Source: Rhizophagus irregularis
Taxonomy: Eukaryota; Glomeromycota; Glomeromycetes; Glomerales; Glomeraceae
Assembly: GCF_026210795.1 (NCBI RefSeq)
Contig: NC_089443.1
Location: 2,728,001-2,792,000 of the forward strand
Direction: 5' to 3'
Length of the DNA: 64,000 nucleotides
This document shows, piece after piece, positions 1-13,500 of the stretch (positions are counted from its first letter, which is position 1; each line of letters opens with the position of its first letter). The notes beneath the pieces were generated by a model that made no database searches, was not told the origin of the DNA, and saw nothing but the letters and a program-made list of their open reading frames with translations. Position numbers and translations under genes: made by a program.

Positions 1-1892
<1,892 letters not shown>

Positions 1893-2292
1893 AATTTGAG
1901 AATTGATAAACTCGTAGGTTTTTATTTTAATGGACAGATACAATAATTTTAATAGTAATAAAATGTAATTAATCTCTTCGCTAATAAACAAAAATAATAT
2001 TACAAATGTTGAGAAAACTGTAAAGCAAAATCTCATCTATTGAACTAAAATTCCATTTCACCCAACTTGTTTCTCTTTAATCTATGTCCTTTGTAAATGC
2101 ATTGATTTAGATGAGTGTTAAGCCAAACCAAAGTATCTTTACAAAGGAACAAATGACGATTATTTGAGCCGATTATCAATAAATTTGCACTTATAATTGA
2201 TAGGAATTGATTAGCCAATCAAAATACAGAATTAAATATATTTAAATGTTTGAAATTTTTAATCCGTGCCTTTCTCCACTTAATAAATTAAA

Positions 2293-3368
2293 ATGTCTGT
2301 TGTACAGAGTGAACATAGCAAGAAAATATTTCGTAATAATTTGCAAGGTTTGGATGCGGTAAGCTTTTAAATTAAATAATTTTTTTTGTTAATTTATAAT
2401 AATAACGCGTATTTTCTTAATTAGTATGCTCGACATAAAAAGTTTATGAAGGATTATGTAAATTTCTATGGGCGTGAAAGAGGAGTTGGCCAAACATCCA
2501 CAAGTATAGAAACAAAGACCGAATTCGATATTCTGAAAGAAAATCATAAGTAAATTTTATATAAATTTTACAATTTTTTTTATTGTAAGTTATTAAAATA
2601 CAATAAATATAATTAAAAGATTTCTTCGAACAGAAGATGAAGAAGAAGAAGAATTAAGTTGGGAGCAACGTGTTGCAAAAAAATATTATGATAAATTATT
2701 TAAAGAATATTGTATCGCCGAATTGAAATATTATAAGGAAGGAAGGGTAAAATAAATATATATACCTTTTAGCAAATTAATTTTTTTTTTGTTTTTTCTT
2801 ATTAAGATAAAAAAATTAATTTGTAGATTGCTTTAAGATGGAGGATTGAAAAAGAAGTTATATCGGGCAAAGGCCAATTCGTGTGTGCATCAACAAGATG
2901 TTCAAGTACAAATGAATTAAAATCTTGGGAGGTTAATTTTGCTTATATGGAAGACGGTGAAAAGAAAAATGCGTTAGTTAAAATTAGACTATGTCCAAAA
3001 TGTTCTGATAAATTAAATTATAATAAACAACATCAAGAAATTAAAACAGAGAAAGAAACTTATAGAGATGAAGATGAAGATAAGCATAAAAAAAGAAAAG
3101 GAAAATCTTTTGAAGAAAGTAATAGTAAAAAGAAAAAACGTGAGAGTAGTCCAGAACGAAATATAAAGAAACGAAATGATATTAGAAGCCAGAAGTCAGG
3201 TAAAAACTTTATATTACACGTATATTTAATTCAATAAATAAATTTAATGTTCTTTTAAAATCTCAAGATTCAACTGATTCAATTGGAACAAGAAGTCCTA
3301 CGCCAATTAGAGACGATCAAAGAGCGATAGAGGATTTTGATGAATTTTTTACTGGTTTATTTGTTTAG
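2293..3368 (+). CDS. FRA10AC1: FRA10AC1 homologue
   Basis: Five exons (2293-2358, 2425-2549, 2620-2746, 2827-3199, 3268-3368) join in frame into 263 residues. The conserved core is visible: YARHKKFMKDYVNFYG near residue 23, then ELSWEQRVAKKYYDKLFKEY, ALRWRIEKEVISGKGQF, and a four-cysteine pattern (CASTRCSS ... LCPKCSDKL) that could hold zinc. The last third is lysine- and glutamate-rich and probably disordered. FRA10AC1 is a nuclear protein linked to the spliceosome in animals and plants; the sequence gives the family, not the exact role. It starts about 400 bp after the remodeller stop and ends 250 bp before the convergent TIM21 gene. All introns are canonical GT-AG. Confidence 0.88.
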
Positions 3369-3620
3369 AAAGTCATGACAGTTAATTTTACTAAAATAAC
3401 TTTTAAGGAAAAAATGAAAATAAATTATGTATATATAAAATGAATGAACTTTATCGTAATAATGTATATATTTTATCGGCATATCACAATTCATTTTTTT
3501 TTTTAAAAAAAAAATTAAGGCTACTAACTTCATCAATCTTTTGTTGATGAGTATCTTCAAGGTAATATTTAAATTAACTAATTCGGTCACTTTATTACCT
3601 GATATAATTCTAAAATTTTC

Positions 3621-4814
3621 TTAGATTCGGTTTTCTTTATCATTTTTCTCATCATCTTTATTTTCCTTATTAATATCATCATTATATTCTATGAAAATTC
3701 TTTTATTATATTCTAAATTACGACAATAAATTAAAATTAATTTAATACATGTTAAATTTAATATTATATAAGGATAGAACAATTACCTGGTATGGAAACA
3801 ACTAAATACTTCGTGACCCATATTCCTTTATTATTCTGAATTAATAACATTAATACCACAAATTAATAAACATACTAAATAAATTTATTCAAATTTAAAC
3901 ATACTTTGGTCATATCAAGTAAAGCTGTACCACGTATTAAAGAACCTTCAAGATAAATACGCATTAATTTATGTTGTGTTCCATCAGTATTTATTACTTC
4001 TTGAAATCTAGAGAAAAAAAGAATTAAGAATTTTTTTATAAAAAAACAGTCAATTAAATAAATATTACCGAACTAAACGATGCCGTCTTCTTCCACTTGA
4101 ACTCGAACCTCCATGACCTTTTATTGGTGTTCCTAGAATTTTTTGACACTATAATTCGATAGGATAGGGTTAATCATCTTGTAGCTAATTTTGCTGATGA
4201 CTGACTTTGATTTTACCTCAGGGTTTGATCTAATTTTCTCTAAAGCTTCATTGAATACTTTGGTTGAACCTGATGGACTAAACAACTCCTTTAAAACAAA
4301 ATATATGATCACACCTTTATATTAAAGAATTTCGTGTTAATCACAAGTATTTCTCATTAATCAAGAAAAGTAAATAATTGAACGTTTGATACCGAAAACG
4401 CCAATTCCTAGCACAATTATACTGATATTTGCTGAGACTTTTGCTGCTCCAACAACTTAATTTGTTTAGAGAGATCATAAGTTAATTAATCCCAAGAGGT
4501 AACGATATTAGTAAAAAAAAAAAAATGCCCGACATGTAGGTACCCTTCTGTCCTATAGTCAATGAGCTCCTTTCTTCAGTCTTTCCTCTTCCAACTATAC
4601 TTTTACGCGAACGCTCACTTGTATTATATTGTCTTCTAAATAATATTTTGTGGGCATTATTATTTGATAAACGTGTTATAGATCTTGTATTAGCCTTTAT
4701 AAAATGATGAGTTGTTATTAGAACGGGTTTATTTTGAAATGAAGGTAAACAACGAATTCCAAAAGTTCGCATCGAATGTGTAAATTGAACGCGTAAAATA
4801 TTAAAATTCATCAT
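3621..4814 (-). CDS. TIM21: TIM21, subunit of the TIM23 inner-membrane import machinery
   Basis: Seven exons on the minus strand (4544-4814, 4393-4455, 4217-4314, 4069-4148, 3905-4007, 3787-3835, 3621-3712) give 251 residues with every junction in phase. The N-terminus is rich in R, K, S and T without acidic residues until the middle, as expected for a mitochondrial presequence. The TIM21 signature follows: KVSANISIIVLGIGVFG and IIYFVLKELFSPSG (one membrane helix), TKVFNEALEKIRSNPE, ILGTPIKGHG, RRRHRLVRFQEV, and YLEGSLIRGTALLDM in the intermembrane-space domain. TIM21 contacts TOM22 and respiratory supercomplexes to route presequence proteins. The third exon is easily missed because it starts right after a short AT intron. 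A hydrophilic DDINKENKDDEKND tail closes the protein. The gene starts 119 bp from the divergent PEX39-like gene. Confidence 0.9.
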
Positions 4815-4933
4815 TTACTCTACCGAAGGAATTTTTAGATTATCAATTTTCATTATAACGCATGATTTTAGTCAATCGGATTTACAGGTTCACAAACCTT
4901 TTTTCTTAGAACAAATTTTTTTTTTTTGTGAAT
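4815..4933. promoter_or_regulatory. shared divergent promoter, TIM21 / PEX39-like gene
   Basis: Only 119 bp separate the two start codons, so both genes must be driven from this interval or from within each other's leader. It contains a T-run just before the PEX39-like start. No TATA box or known factor site is certain. The pairing of a mitochondrial and a peroxisomal import gene is notable but may be chance. Confidence 0.5.
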
Positions 4934-5742
4934 ATGACAGAGCAAACTTTTAAGGCTTTTGAAAGTTATGATTTTGAAAATGATATTAATTTTCAGGTAT
5001 AGCTAATCATAACATTTATTTTTCCTTAATTTTTAATAATCAATTATTTTACTTAAATTACAGTAATTTCAGTCAGGTTTACCTTCAATCCTTAATTCAC
5101 ACAAAGATAAGCCAAAAGAAAAATTGAATGCTCTCATAGAAAAAGCTAAATACTTTTATTATTCCAAGTAAGACATTTAATATTGAAGTTTGTATAATGA
5201 AATCGTTAAGCTAAGTTGAATCCGGAATGTTCATTTAGAATTATTCAAGGATTTGATTACGATGATTATCTGGCATGGAAAACGAACACAAAAAAATCAG
5301 TTTCCTCAAATATTGAAGACAATACTGTGTCAACATCCCGAGAAACATCAGTAAGGGATGTTAACAATAATCCTCAAACTGAACAAGCTGCGGGTAAAAT
5401 TTTTAAAGTGCTAGTTAAATAAATAGCTAAGTTTTAATTTTATTGCGTTACATTGTGTTTTTTATTAATAGATAACCCACAATATCCACGAACATTCCAT
5501 CAACTGGTTGAAATGATATCTAAAGAGCAACCTATACCAGGTTTTCTTCATTTTCAACTATATCAAAATTGAAATTTTTTTGTGATATATAATATTTATC
5601 AATATTTCTAAATTACAAAATTACAAATATAGGAATTAAACAAATTCCCAACGAGTTAAATAAGGGAACTCCATCGAATTCCACCATTAAACCACGTCCA
5701 AAGCCGTGGGAGAAAAAGAATATGAATAATGAATTTATATAG
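4934..5742 (+). CDS. PEX39: PEX39-like peroxin (C6orf226 / Yjr012c family, KPWE motif)
   Basis: Exons 4934-4996, 5073-5167, 5239-5393, 5472-5540 and 5633-5742 join into 163 residues. The fold is short and polar. Two conserved parts stand out: an N-terminal KLNALIEKAKYFYYSK ... DYDDYLAW block and a C-terminal FHQLVEMISKEQPIPGI ... IPNELNKG ... RPKPWEKKN block. The PIPGI plus terminal KPWE arrangement is that of the C6orf226/Yjr012c family, described as PEX39, a cytosolic helper that binds PEX7 and promotes import of PTS2 proteins; the KPWE motif is shared with PEX13. The acceptor at 5238 is chosen because the closer one (5215) breaks the frame. There is no membrane segment or signal peptide. 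The family match is from memory of its motifs, so a profile search would settle it. Confidence 0.75.
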
Positions 5743-5833
5743 TCCACTTTATTTATTAATTTTATCACGATCGTGTGTATATTATCTGATACTATATAAC
5801 TTACAAATCATTCTATAATACTACAGTTTAATT

Positions 5834-7076
5834 TTACAAATCCTTTGCTAATCGTTCTTGATCCACTAAATACATCTCATAGACGCTTATCTTTGATTCT
5901 ACTAATATCCATCTTATCATTTCCAAGTCAAACCCTTCTAAACCATTTTCTGCAATAATATTTTCTTTTGTCCTATTTTCTTTTAGATTATCCAATAATG
6001 ACATTGTTTCTTCGACATTGACACCTCCCTTCTCCAAATAACTTGATAAGTCTTCAATTTCTTGTTTCTCGCGAGCAAAACGCGAATTTATATAACTTAT
6101 TGAAGTTGCCCACGATGTTTTTAACATTAGTCTATATGCATGATTAATACAAATCAAAGCAAGTTGCATTGTAAGTGTATTGTGAGAAATTTCTTGAATT
6201 GTTTTCATGATATTTGCTGTGTCGAGTTGTGCAGAATGACAATAGCAGTAAAGAAATGTATGACCCATTTCCTTCCATATCTTATAATCATTATTTCTGA
6301 CTTGTAAATATTTTATGTACCAGTAAATTGAATCTATAAAAAATAAAATTAGAATCAATTCTTTATAAATTTCTTATAAGTAAATTAACATTCTAACCTG
6401 CATAATGACCCCCTTTTGCATAAACAATCCCTCTCAATTGCATATGTCCTGGTTCATTTGAAATCTATAATACATATATGTCATTATAAAGTAAAAAAAT
6501 ATCTCTTTTATTTTTTAAAAAAAAGACGAAGTACTTGCCAATTTGTTTACACAATTAACGGCCAATTTGACGTCACCTAATTGTAAAGCACTTCTTGAAG
6601 CAATTTCCAACATTTCACGAGTATTATTTAATTTATTAGGATTATGAAGCTCAAATTCCTTTTCATTAGAATGGCCATTATACTTTTCAATAAATTCGAT
6701 AAATTCGAGTGACAAACGCAAAGATTCTTCAAATTTTCGATGAAAATAAAGATGCTCAATTGATTGTTTTAGTTGGGAGGGTCCTTCTTTTGAGCGAAGT
6801 AGTGTTGGGACTGGTATAAATGTATGAAACCACTATACAACAATAAAGCTTTAGTCATAAAAAAGTCTAAAGTGTTTAATAAATTAATCATAACTTATGT
6901 ACCCCATCATAATCATGTTTAGGTATATACTCGAAATTATTTTGTGATGTTTCATTAATAATCTTTTTCCTTTTCTTCTTATCTTGGTCTTCAAAATTAA
7001 AGTCGAAATTAAAAAAATCAAGAAACAGTTCATCGTTTACAGGATCGGATTGGATTTCGTGATTTGAATCAACCAT
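5834..7076 (-). CDS. TPR-like protein resembling vertebrate C8orf76
   Basis: Four exons (6903-7076, 6539-6832, 6398-6464, 5834-6333) give 344 residues, all junctions in phase. An acidic, phenylalanine-rich N-terminus (DELFLDFFNFDFNFEDQD) is followed by WFHTFIPVP and then paired helices of tetratricopeptide type, for example SIEHLYFHRKFEESLRLSLE and SRSALQLGDVKLAVNCVNKL. Later helices read KIWKEMGHTFLYCYCHSAQL and TMQLALICINHAYRLMLKTS. The order and the YWYIKYLQV segment recall human C8orf76, a TPR-like protein of unknown job, but this is a weak match. The second intron (6465-6538) starts GCAAGT: a GC donor is needed because translation otherwise runs to a stop. An in-frame ATG five codons upstream (7091) is an alternative start. 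The gene is divergent from the CDF transporter. Confidence 0.65.
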
Positions 7077-7435
7077 TTTATAAAGAAACAACCTATTTTA
7101 AATAATTGGCCAATCGGAATTTTTATATTACTGATCGTTGATCAGAATAAAAAAACCTGAATTATTAATTTAATGTAATGTAATCATATCGGCTGATTTG
7201 AAATAAAATTATAGGAGGCTTTTCTGATCAGCCGATATGTATTAAAATATTTAATTTAAAATATTAACTTTTTAATCGGATATTCCTAAGGTCCAAATTT
7301 TCAGCAGAAAAAAAAAATGATAAGGCTAACTAAAAGAAAACAACCTTTGATCCGATAATTGATGAATTAGGAAATCAGGAGATTTACATAAAAATGATAA
7401 AATGGGGGGTTTTCATGAGTTGAAGCTGATCAAAG

Positions 7436-9166
7436 ATGGACAATTTTTTTGTTTCGCCTGCTTTATCTGCTACACTTGAAACCACTTACGATACAAATGT
7501 TCCTAAAAGAACACAGACGCCTGTTCTTGAATCTTATCCAAACACTTTAGCACAATCTACCGCATTACACGGTTCTGATTCTAATTTATCTCTTCGTAAT
7601 GTTACCGGTCCTTTTCCCTCTTCGGAACCTCCGTCACCTATCACACAACACCCAAATGTTGCAGATTATTATACCGCGCGCGATCCTTTAGATTTAGCTC
7701 CTAGGCGAAAATCTGAGGAGGAAATTAGACAAAACTCCAAGAAAGTTAGAAGTTTCTACAGAGATCAAAATAAAACTATTGATACTTATTTAACACCAAT
7801 AGATAGGGGATCAACTTCCGAAGACACTTCGCGTAACTTGTTAAGAGTAAATTAATAATTTTTTTATATTTATCTATAATCATTTTATAATTTATGTTAA
7901 CTTTCTTTTTGTTCCTTACATCTAAAAAAGCTTAAAATTGCTGTCAATGGATCAATGGCAGTTAATATAGTTTTATTTGGGCTACAATTATATGCTGCTA
8001 TTTCCTCAGGTTCTCTCTCATTATTTGCAACTATGTCCGATTCTTTTATGGATTTACTGTCAAATAGTATTTTGTTATTTGCTGGTAGAGCAGCTAAGTT
8101 TAAAAATATATTACAATATCCAACGGTATGTGAATTTAAGTAATTTTGATATTTATTTTCAAGCAAGTATAATTCATTTTTTATTCTTTAGGGGAAATCA
8201 CGAATGGAAACCGCTGGAATAATTGTGTTCTCCTCGCTCATGTCTACTGTTTCTATTGAATTAATAGTAAGTAATTAGATATTTTAAATGTTTACGTATT
8301 TTAGTTAATGGTACATAGTTTGTCTACAACAGGTTGAAGCTATTAGAACACTCATTGGAGGGGAACATTCGTTAGATATTAATCTGTTAGCTATTATTTG
8401 TGTTGGTAGTGCGTTAGGTATATATTAAATAATTATATTTCAATTCTAGTGTTCGTATTTGATTTTAACATTCATTTGGTAATTATGCAGGTGCAAAATT
8501 TATACTTTTCCTCTATTGTTTTTCTCAACGTAAATTTCCCAGTGCTCGAATTCTAGCCATGGACCATCGAAATGATTTATTTGTCAATTCAATTGGTTTA
8601 GCTATGTCACTATTATCTAGACATATAAAATGGTGGATGGATCCTGTTGGTGCCATTGTTGTGGCATTGTTAATCCTTAGGAGTTGGACGAGCACCGCTT
8701 ATGGCAATTATCATTTTATTAAATTTCAGTTGGTTTATTAAAATATCACTTGATAGTTTATATATATATATATATATATTGCTTATTAGAACAAATTCAG
8801 TTAATCGTTGGTAAAAGTGCAGATTCTGGATTTTTAAACCGTGTAACTTATATTGGTAAGAAACTTGAACTTTTTCGTAACGAATTCAATCGTTCTAACA
8901 CCAGTATGATTTTTTTAATTCCAACTATAGCATTGACACATCATCCGAAGGTTCTTCAAGTTGATACTTGTAAAGCTTATCATGCTGGTAATAATCTTTT
9001 CGTGGAAGTTGATATTGTTATGGATCGTGAAACCCCGCTTTGGGAGAGTCATGATATTGGTGAAAGTCTCCAAATAAAATTAGAGAAACTAGTAAATGTT
9101 GAAAGAGCATTCGTACATGTAGATTATGAGACAAGTCATAAGCCAGAACATCATAAAGAAGAATAA
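7436..9166 (+). CDS. cation diffusion facilitator transporter, probable Mn type
   Basis: Exons 7436-7846, 7931-8125, 8192-8266, 8333-8417, 8491-8703, 8790-8855 and 8931-9166 give 426 residues. A disordered 140-residue cytosolic N-terminus precedes six membrane helices. The metal site has DSFMD in helix 2 and DHRND in helix 5, that is two DxxxD motifs; zinc CDFs have HxxxD there, and the double DxxxD is the mark of the manganese subgroup. The C-terminal dimerisation domain is intact (THHPKVLQVDTCKAYHAGN ... ERAFVHVDYET). Such carriers export divalent metal from the cytosol into vacuole, Golgi or outside by proton antiport. The intron at 8704-8789 has a GCAATT donor; using it gives the conserved YEQIQLIVGKSAD junction, while nearby GT sites give stops. 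The exact membrane is not shown by the sequence. Confidence 0.88.
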
Positions 9167-9446
9167 ATCAATGCAAGAGTATTATTTTATGTAATATTAG
9201 TTCTACAGTTATTAATTTGTAAAATTATTTTTCATACATTGTCTGCGATTAAATTACTTTTAAATACAAAGTTTTTGCTTGTATCTTAATATCTATCTAA
9301 TGAATCATAAATCACGAATTGTTTGCGGTTTCCCCTTGAAATTAAATCCAACATGAATAAACAGAGTTAGTCATATCGTGTCCCATACAGGTTCAAGTCC
9401 CAAAGTCAGGCCAAAACCTGGCCCTCCGTTAACAATTTGAGTAAGA

Positions 9447-9963
9447 TGTTCCTCGCCCCGTGCTTGCCGAGGACTTATTATCGACGAAAGATACGGATTT
9501 ACCCAACGCCCGAAGAAAGAGAAAAGCTAAGAAAGTGGATGGGTGGACGTATAATAGAATACGCGTTCCTAAAGAGTATCATCACCTCAGAGAGATCAAT
9601 AACACGGTTAACATAACTATGAATCACCTAGGACATTTTTACTTGTGTGTTTCCGTTCTTTTGGACATTATCGGTAACCAAGATGATGTTCGTGGAAAAG
9701 TAATCTCGCTAGATCCAGGTGTTATGACAGGTTACGATCCCGATGGTCAATTAATTAAGTGGGGTAACGGTGATATTGACAAAGTATTCAAATTGTCCAA
9801 GAAGATGAATGCCATCACCAGACTGGCCCGATGGTTATGTCAGGATTACGAGATCATTTTGCTACCTAAATTCGAAACATCACATATGGTACTCAAGAAT
9901 AAAAGAAAGATCCAATCGAGGACAGCCCGCGCAATGCTAACCTGGTCGCATTTCAGATTTCGA
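9447..9963 (+). pseudogene. Fanzor/TnpB-like RNA-guided nuclease fragment
   Basis: Starting at 9447 one frame reads KIRIYPTPEEREKLRKWMGG, the N-terminus typical of TnpB/Fanzor proteins; near 9540 the similarity passes to another frame with WTYNR, so there is a frameshift. After a large internal loss the text resumes with GKVISLDPGVMTGYDPDGQL (RuvC I aspartate), ARWLCQDYEIILLPKFETS (RuvC II glutamate) and RTARAMLTWSHFRFR. It stops there: the zinc finger and the third RuvC acidic residue are absent. A full-length protein of this type has about 400-600 residues. The fragment cannot be an active nuclease. Confidence 0.8.
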
Positions 9964-10330
9964 ATGTTTCTTTGCACGATCGTTTCAAAATGGATGTGAA
10001 ACCCTTGCGTTTCCAGTTGAGACCTGACCCGATGTCCTTGATGAGTTCGTGGTCTGGACATTTCTGTCTGATTGCCTGTCGAGATCCTCTTTCTGCTTCT
10101 CTGAACTGACCCTTGCGTAACAGATCTTTTTCTTTTCATTTATCCTTTCTTGATTTCCAAATATCTTCTCCACATCCGCTACAGATTACAATCTGTTACC
10201 ACACCACCTGGTGTTCTGACGCTCGATATCTTTCCTTGGTTGTTCCACCTTCTCAATGTTTCAGATATCTCGTATGTTTTTCGGATTTCTTGTGCTCCTC
10301 TACTTTGTCGTTGACATTAACATGCGAAAA
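9963..10330 (-). pseudogene. IS607 TnpA serine-recombinase fragment
   Basis: On the minus strand the MerR-like DNA-binding part reads ETLRRWNNQGKISSVRTPGG, followed after a stop by the resolvase start KKKICYARVSSEKQKEDLDRQ cut here to its core YARVSSEKQKEDLDRQ, with the catalytic serine in YARVSS. A further frame continues ELIKDIGSGLNWKRKGFTSI. At least one stop and one frameshift separate these pieces, and the C-terminal catalytic arginines are lost at the junction with the Fanzor fragment. Confidence 0.78.
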
Positions 10331-10571
10331 CGGGACTTATTTATACTTGTCAAAGAATATTAAATCATCGTAATGATAATGATTCAATATTATTTGATAA
10401 TCAGATACTTAAAAATAACAATCAGTAAAATAAATAGCAAACATAGTAATTGTACAAACCGTGTACCCGTGTACCGTAACATATCACATGATTGCTTACG
10501 TCATATTACCAGATAGAGATTTCCAAGACGGAAATTTAGTTCGTTACTTTGAATTAAAAAAAGGAACAATA

Positions 10572-13500
10572 ATGCCACTTTACGAAGAACCAGCAGCTAC
10601 AACGCAATATACACAATACGCTACGGATCCAGCTCTTGGTAGGTTTTTCCAACTATGGTGAAAGTAGTTACGGGAACAAATCAGGACACATTAAGTTTAG
10701 AGGAGGAAGATACTTTATACATTATCTTTATGACGTTTTGAATTGAAACCCCTGGGTAAAGCAATATAATGTGATGAATGCAATAATAAGGACTAATACG
10801 ATTTGACGTTTTGATCTATTATTTAGCTCAAACAAATGGTGTAGAAGAAGATACAACTAATACTGAACCAACTTCACAAAAATCAGATTTGGAACGCTAT
10901 TGGGAAATCGTTAAGGCTAACCCAGATGTAATTAATTCATTGCATTGAAAGATTATATTTTGATTGATTTGTTAATTTTTTAAAAATTTTTACGTTTTAG
11001 GATTTTGCATCATGGGAATATTTGATTAGAGTTGCCGAGAGTGCAGAAGGTGGTCTAACACCAAAATCACCACCAGAGAATATTACTAATATGCGTGAAG
11101 TATTTGATCAATTTTTGGCCAAATTTCCTTTATGTTTTGGCTATTGGAAGAAATATGCAGATTTTGAACTTACTATCCAAGGTCCAACTGAAGCCGAAAA
11201 GGTGAATTTGAAGTCATTTCTCAAACCTATGTATACTTGATTTAGTAGATAATTTACAATAAAAAATTTAAATAGATTTATGAACGTGGTGTCGTTGCTA
11301 TAGCAAATTCAGTTGACCTTTGGACGCAGTATTGTGGTTTTAAAATTGAACATTATTCTGATGATTTAGAAGCCATAAGAGGGTAGGTTCATGCTTTATT
11401 CTGATAATTCAATAGTTTTGTTATTTTGTACTGCCGTTTTGCATTCTTTATTGGTTTGTTATATATTACTTTATGTTTCAAAAAGTATGGCAGAGATATC
11501 TCACTTTAATCCAGTCAGGATAACAGTAAAGACGAAGTGAATTTATTATTTGACATTACTTTTGTTGTTTGTATTTTATGATATTTTGTTATCAGCAATT
11601 TTTATTTGGTTGAATAACAGCATTAAGATGAATGAGGAATCGTAAAGGTGTTAGAAATTTGCCAGATGATGACTCAAAGACATCCGACGAAGAATTTATA
11701 CCCATTATAATCATAATATTACAGGATCTGGTCTAATTGTAATCTAAGTTTTAGCTTTGAGTTTTAGTCACTTTATTTTTGATAAATACATGTTTTCCTT
11801 TATTATGAGTTATTATAAGGTATCAACAACTAAATACATAATTTATATTCATTTATTTAATAGTTTATTTGAACGTGGTGCTGCTAATGTAGGATTGGAT
11901 TTCCTTTCCCATTTATTTTGGGATAAATATGTTGAATTTGAGAAATCTGTTCAGGATTACGTTCGTGTTATGAAAGTACTGGATAGGATCATTCGTATTC
12001 CTATTCATCAGTACGCTAGGTTTTTTGAAGAGTAAGTGAATTTTTTTTTTATTAATTTATTATGTATGTTCTTCATCATTTCTACAAAATGGTATTTTTC
12101 TTCAAAAAGTTTCAATAACTTGCTCAGTACACGGCCAATTGCTGAATTATTAACCTCTGAACAATATAAAAAATATGAGGAGGAGGTAAAAGCAACACCA
12201 CCTACTCCAACTGAAGGAACGGAAGGTGAACAACCACTTCCTCCTACAGAAAAGGTCGGCATATAACTTAATATTAAATTTTTAGAGAATTTAGCAATTT
12301 TTAATAATATCTAGAGTGTTTTTACATTCATTTAGACAGAGGAACAAATCCAGAACGAGATTCGAACACGCGTATATAATCTCTACGTGGATAGTTATAC
12401 TAAAACACATAATGAAGTTAATAAGCGTTGGGTGTTTGAGCAAGAGGTATACTTGTTTTTAATAAATCTTCTCGTCATATAGAATATACAAATTATTTTG
12501 CAAGGATGATTGTGTAACATTTTTTTTTTTTAATAATAAATTTTCATTAGATTAAAAGACCGTACTTTCATGTTAAGGAAATGGACATTCCTCAGCTAAC
12601 CAATTGGAGAAGGTATCTTGACTTTGAAGAAAGTGAGGGCGATGATACAAGAATTCAAGTGTTATATGAACGATGTTTAGTTGCTTGCGTAAGTTTATAT
12701 TATTATCTAAAGTATTTACTATTCTGAATGTTTAATCACGCCGTTCTCATTCTTAGGCTTTATATGAAGAATTTTGGCAAAGATATGCACATTGGATGAT
12801 TTCCAAAAATAGGTGCGATGATGCGCGAAATATATATATTCGGGCTATTTCCGTCTTTATACCAATCAGGTAGTTTTTATTTATTTATTTATTTATTAAT
12901 AATGTTTATGATAATGTAATTATTTATCGACGCTTTTATTATATTTTCAAGCCGCCCAAGTATTCGATTGTCATTTTCTTGTCTTGAAGAACAACAGGGC
13001 AATATTGAGGAAGCTAGAGACATATATAAAAATATAATGGAATCATGTGCGGATTTAATAAAATTTTGTCTTTATTTATTTAATGCCTTTACATTATTTT
13101 TAACAGACTTTCGAATTTGATTTATTAGCTCTTGGCCACGTAGAAACGATAATGAAGTATACACATTTTGAGCGTCGTCGAAATCCTGATGATTTATCCA
13201 AAGCCTTAAATATTCTAACATCAGCTCTTGAGAGCGACACATTGGATGAGAAATCAAAATCTTATATCATAGTACAATATTCAAAGATGATATGGCATGT
13301 AAGTTAATTTATTCATGTTGTATAGTATCTTTGTGTAAATAAATAAATCATTTTTTTTCCCTTCGTTTAAAGCACAAAGGTTCAGTAGAAGATGCACGTC
13401 AAATCTTCCAGCAAAATGCGACGAAATGTTTGGATAGCAAATATTTTTGGTGGAATTGGTTCAAGTTTGAGCTATCTCAAAATGGTATGTAGTTGTAATA

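Larger units (their letters stand above)
9420..10330. mobile_element. IS607-family transposon relic (Fanzor/TnpB plus serine recombinase), rearranged
   Basis: About 0.9 kb between the CDF and PRP39 genes holds both protein types of an IS607 element. A TnpB/Fanzor-like part reads on the plus strand up to about 9963, and a TnpA serine recombinase reads on the minus strand from about 10330 down to about 9963, so the two now meet tail to tail. In intact IS607 elements tnpA and tnpB normally read in the same direction, so an inversion with deletion is inferred. Base composition is clearly less AT-rich than the flanks. IS607 elements with TnpB/Fanzor are known in fungi and giant viruses. The ends cannot be fixed because IS607 has no terminal inverted repeats. 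Confidence 0.82.

Noticed and set aside
9385-9410. GGTTCAAGTCC, matching a tRNA B box
   Set aside because: No A box at the right distance and no acceptor or anticodon stem can be formed; it lies at the edge of the IS607 relic.
11383-11863. Possible C/D snoRNA in the long PRP39 intron (ATGATGA near 11670)
   Set aside because: No matching CTGA box or terminal stem is present.
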